Source: Gammaproteobacteria bacterium
GTDB taxonomy: Bacteria; Pseudomonadota; Gammaproteobacteria; UBA6429; Thiohalophilaceae
Direction of reading: 5' to 3'
Assembly (NCBI GenBank): GCA_030593785.1
Contig: JAUVGM010000011.1
Span: 1 to 16,391, forward strand
Length of the DNA: 16,391 bases
In this document: in pieces, positions 16,363 through 16,391 of the stretch
Layout of the letters: the number at the start of each line of letters is the position of its first letter
Position numbering within the stretch: position 1 is the stretch's first letter
Notes under the pieces: generated by a model
What the model saw: the letters and a program-made list of their open reading frames with translations, nothing else
Told to the model about the DNA's origin: nothing
The model's database searches: none
Made by a program: the position numbers and the translations under genes

Positions 16363-16391
16363 AAGTGATATTATATAAAATCGAGTTTTAA

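Noticed and set aside
1..16391. CRISPR arrays, tRNA/rRNA genes, transposases, phage or toxin-antitoxin genes
   Set aside because: None seen: no regularly spaced direct repeats, no tRNA-like cloverleaf in the gaps, and every long frame belongs to a recognisable housekeeping or LPS family.

Overview
The window looks like chromosomal DNA of a moderately AT-rich gammaproteobacterium. It carries complete glnE, ilvE, hldE and waaF genes in one co-directional block. The order glnE, ilvE, then heptose/LPS-core genes is one I recall from Pseudomonas and related gammaproteobacteria. HldE and WaaF imply a Gram-negative cell with a heptose-containing LPS inner core. I cannot name the genus; a low-GC marine or sulfur/methylotroph-type lineage is only a guess.

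Region 1 (1-2371) holds a LuxR/NarL-type response regulator, cut by the left edge, facing tail to tail with a membrane-bound hybrid histidine kinase. Only 2 bases separate the two genes. Region 2 (2482-8071) is a forward block: glnE (nitrogen control), ilvE (branched-chain amino acid transamination), a small CHCC zinc-finger protein and bifunctional hldE (ADP-heptose synthesis). Region 3 (8072-8193) is a short gap holding a palindromic repeat-like element.

Region 4 (8194-11982) continues forward: an FAD-dependent oxidoreductase overlapping an aldo/keto reductase, then waaF, then a WaaE/KdtX-type family 2 glycosyltransferase. Region 5 (11977-16362) is visibly more AT-rich and entirely on the reverse strand: a family 4 glycosyltransferase, a SAM methyltransferase, a second family 9 (heptosyltransferase-like) glycosyltransferase and a WaaL-like O-antigen ligase. 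It reads as the variable outer-core/O-antigen part of an LPS locus. Its last gene overlaps the family 2 glycosyltransferase by 6 bp, tail to tail.

Taken together, HldE makes ADP-heptose, WaaF and perhaps the second family 9 enzyme transfer heptose to the core, and the family 2 and 4 enzymes extend it. The methyltransferase may decorate it or the O-chain, and the ligase joins O-chain to core. The part least explained by known pathways is the FAD-oxidoreductase/aldo-keto-reductase pair lying between hldE and waaF. I see no CRISPR array, tRNA, rRNA, transposase or phage gene, and no non-coding stretch over 150 bp. I did not find a clearly novel defence or mobile system.
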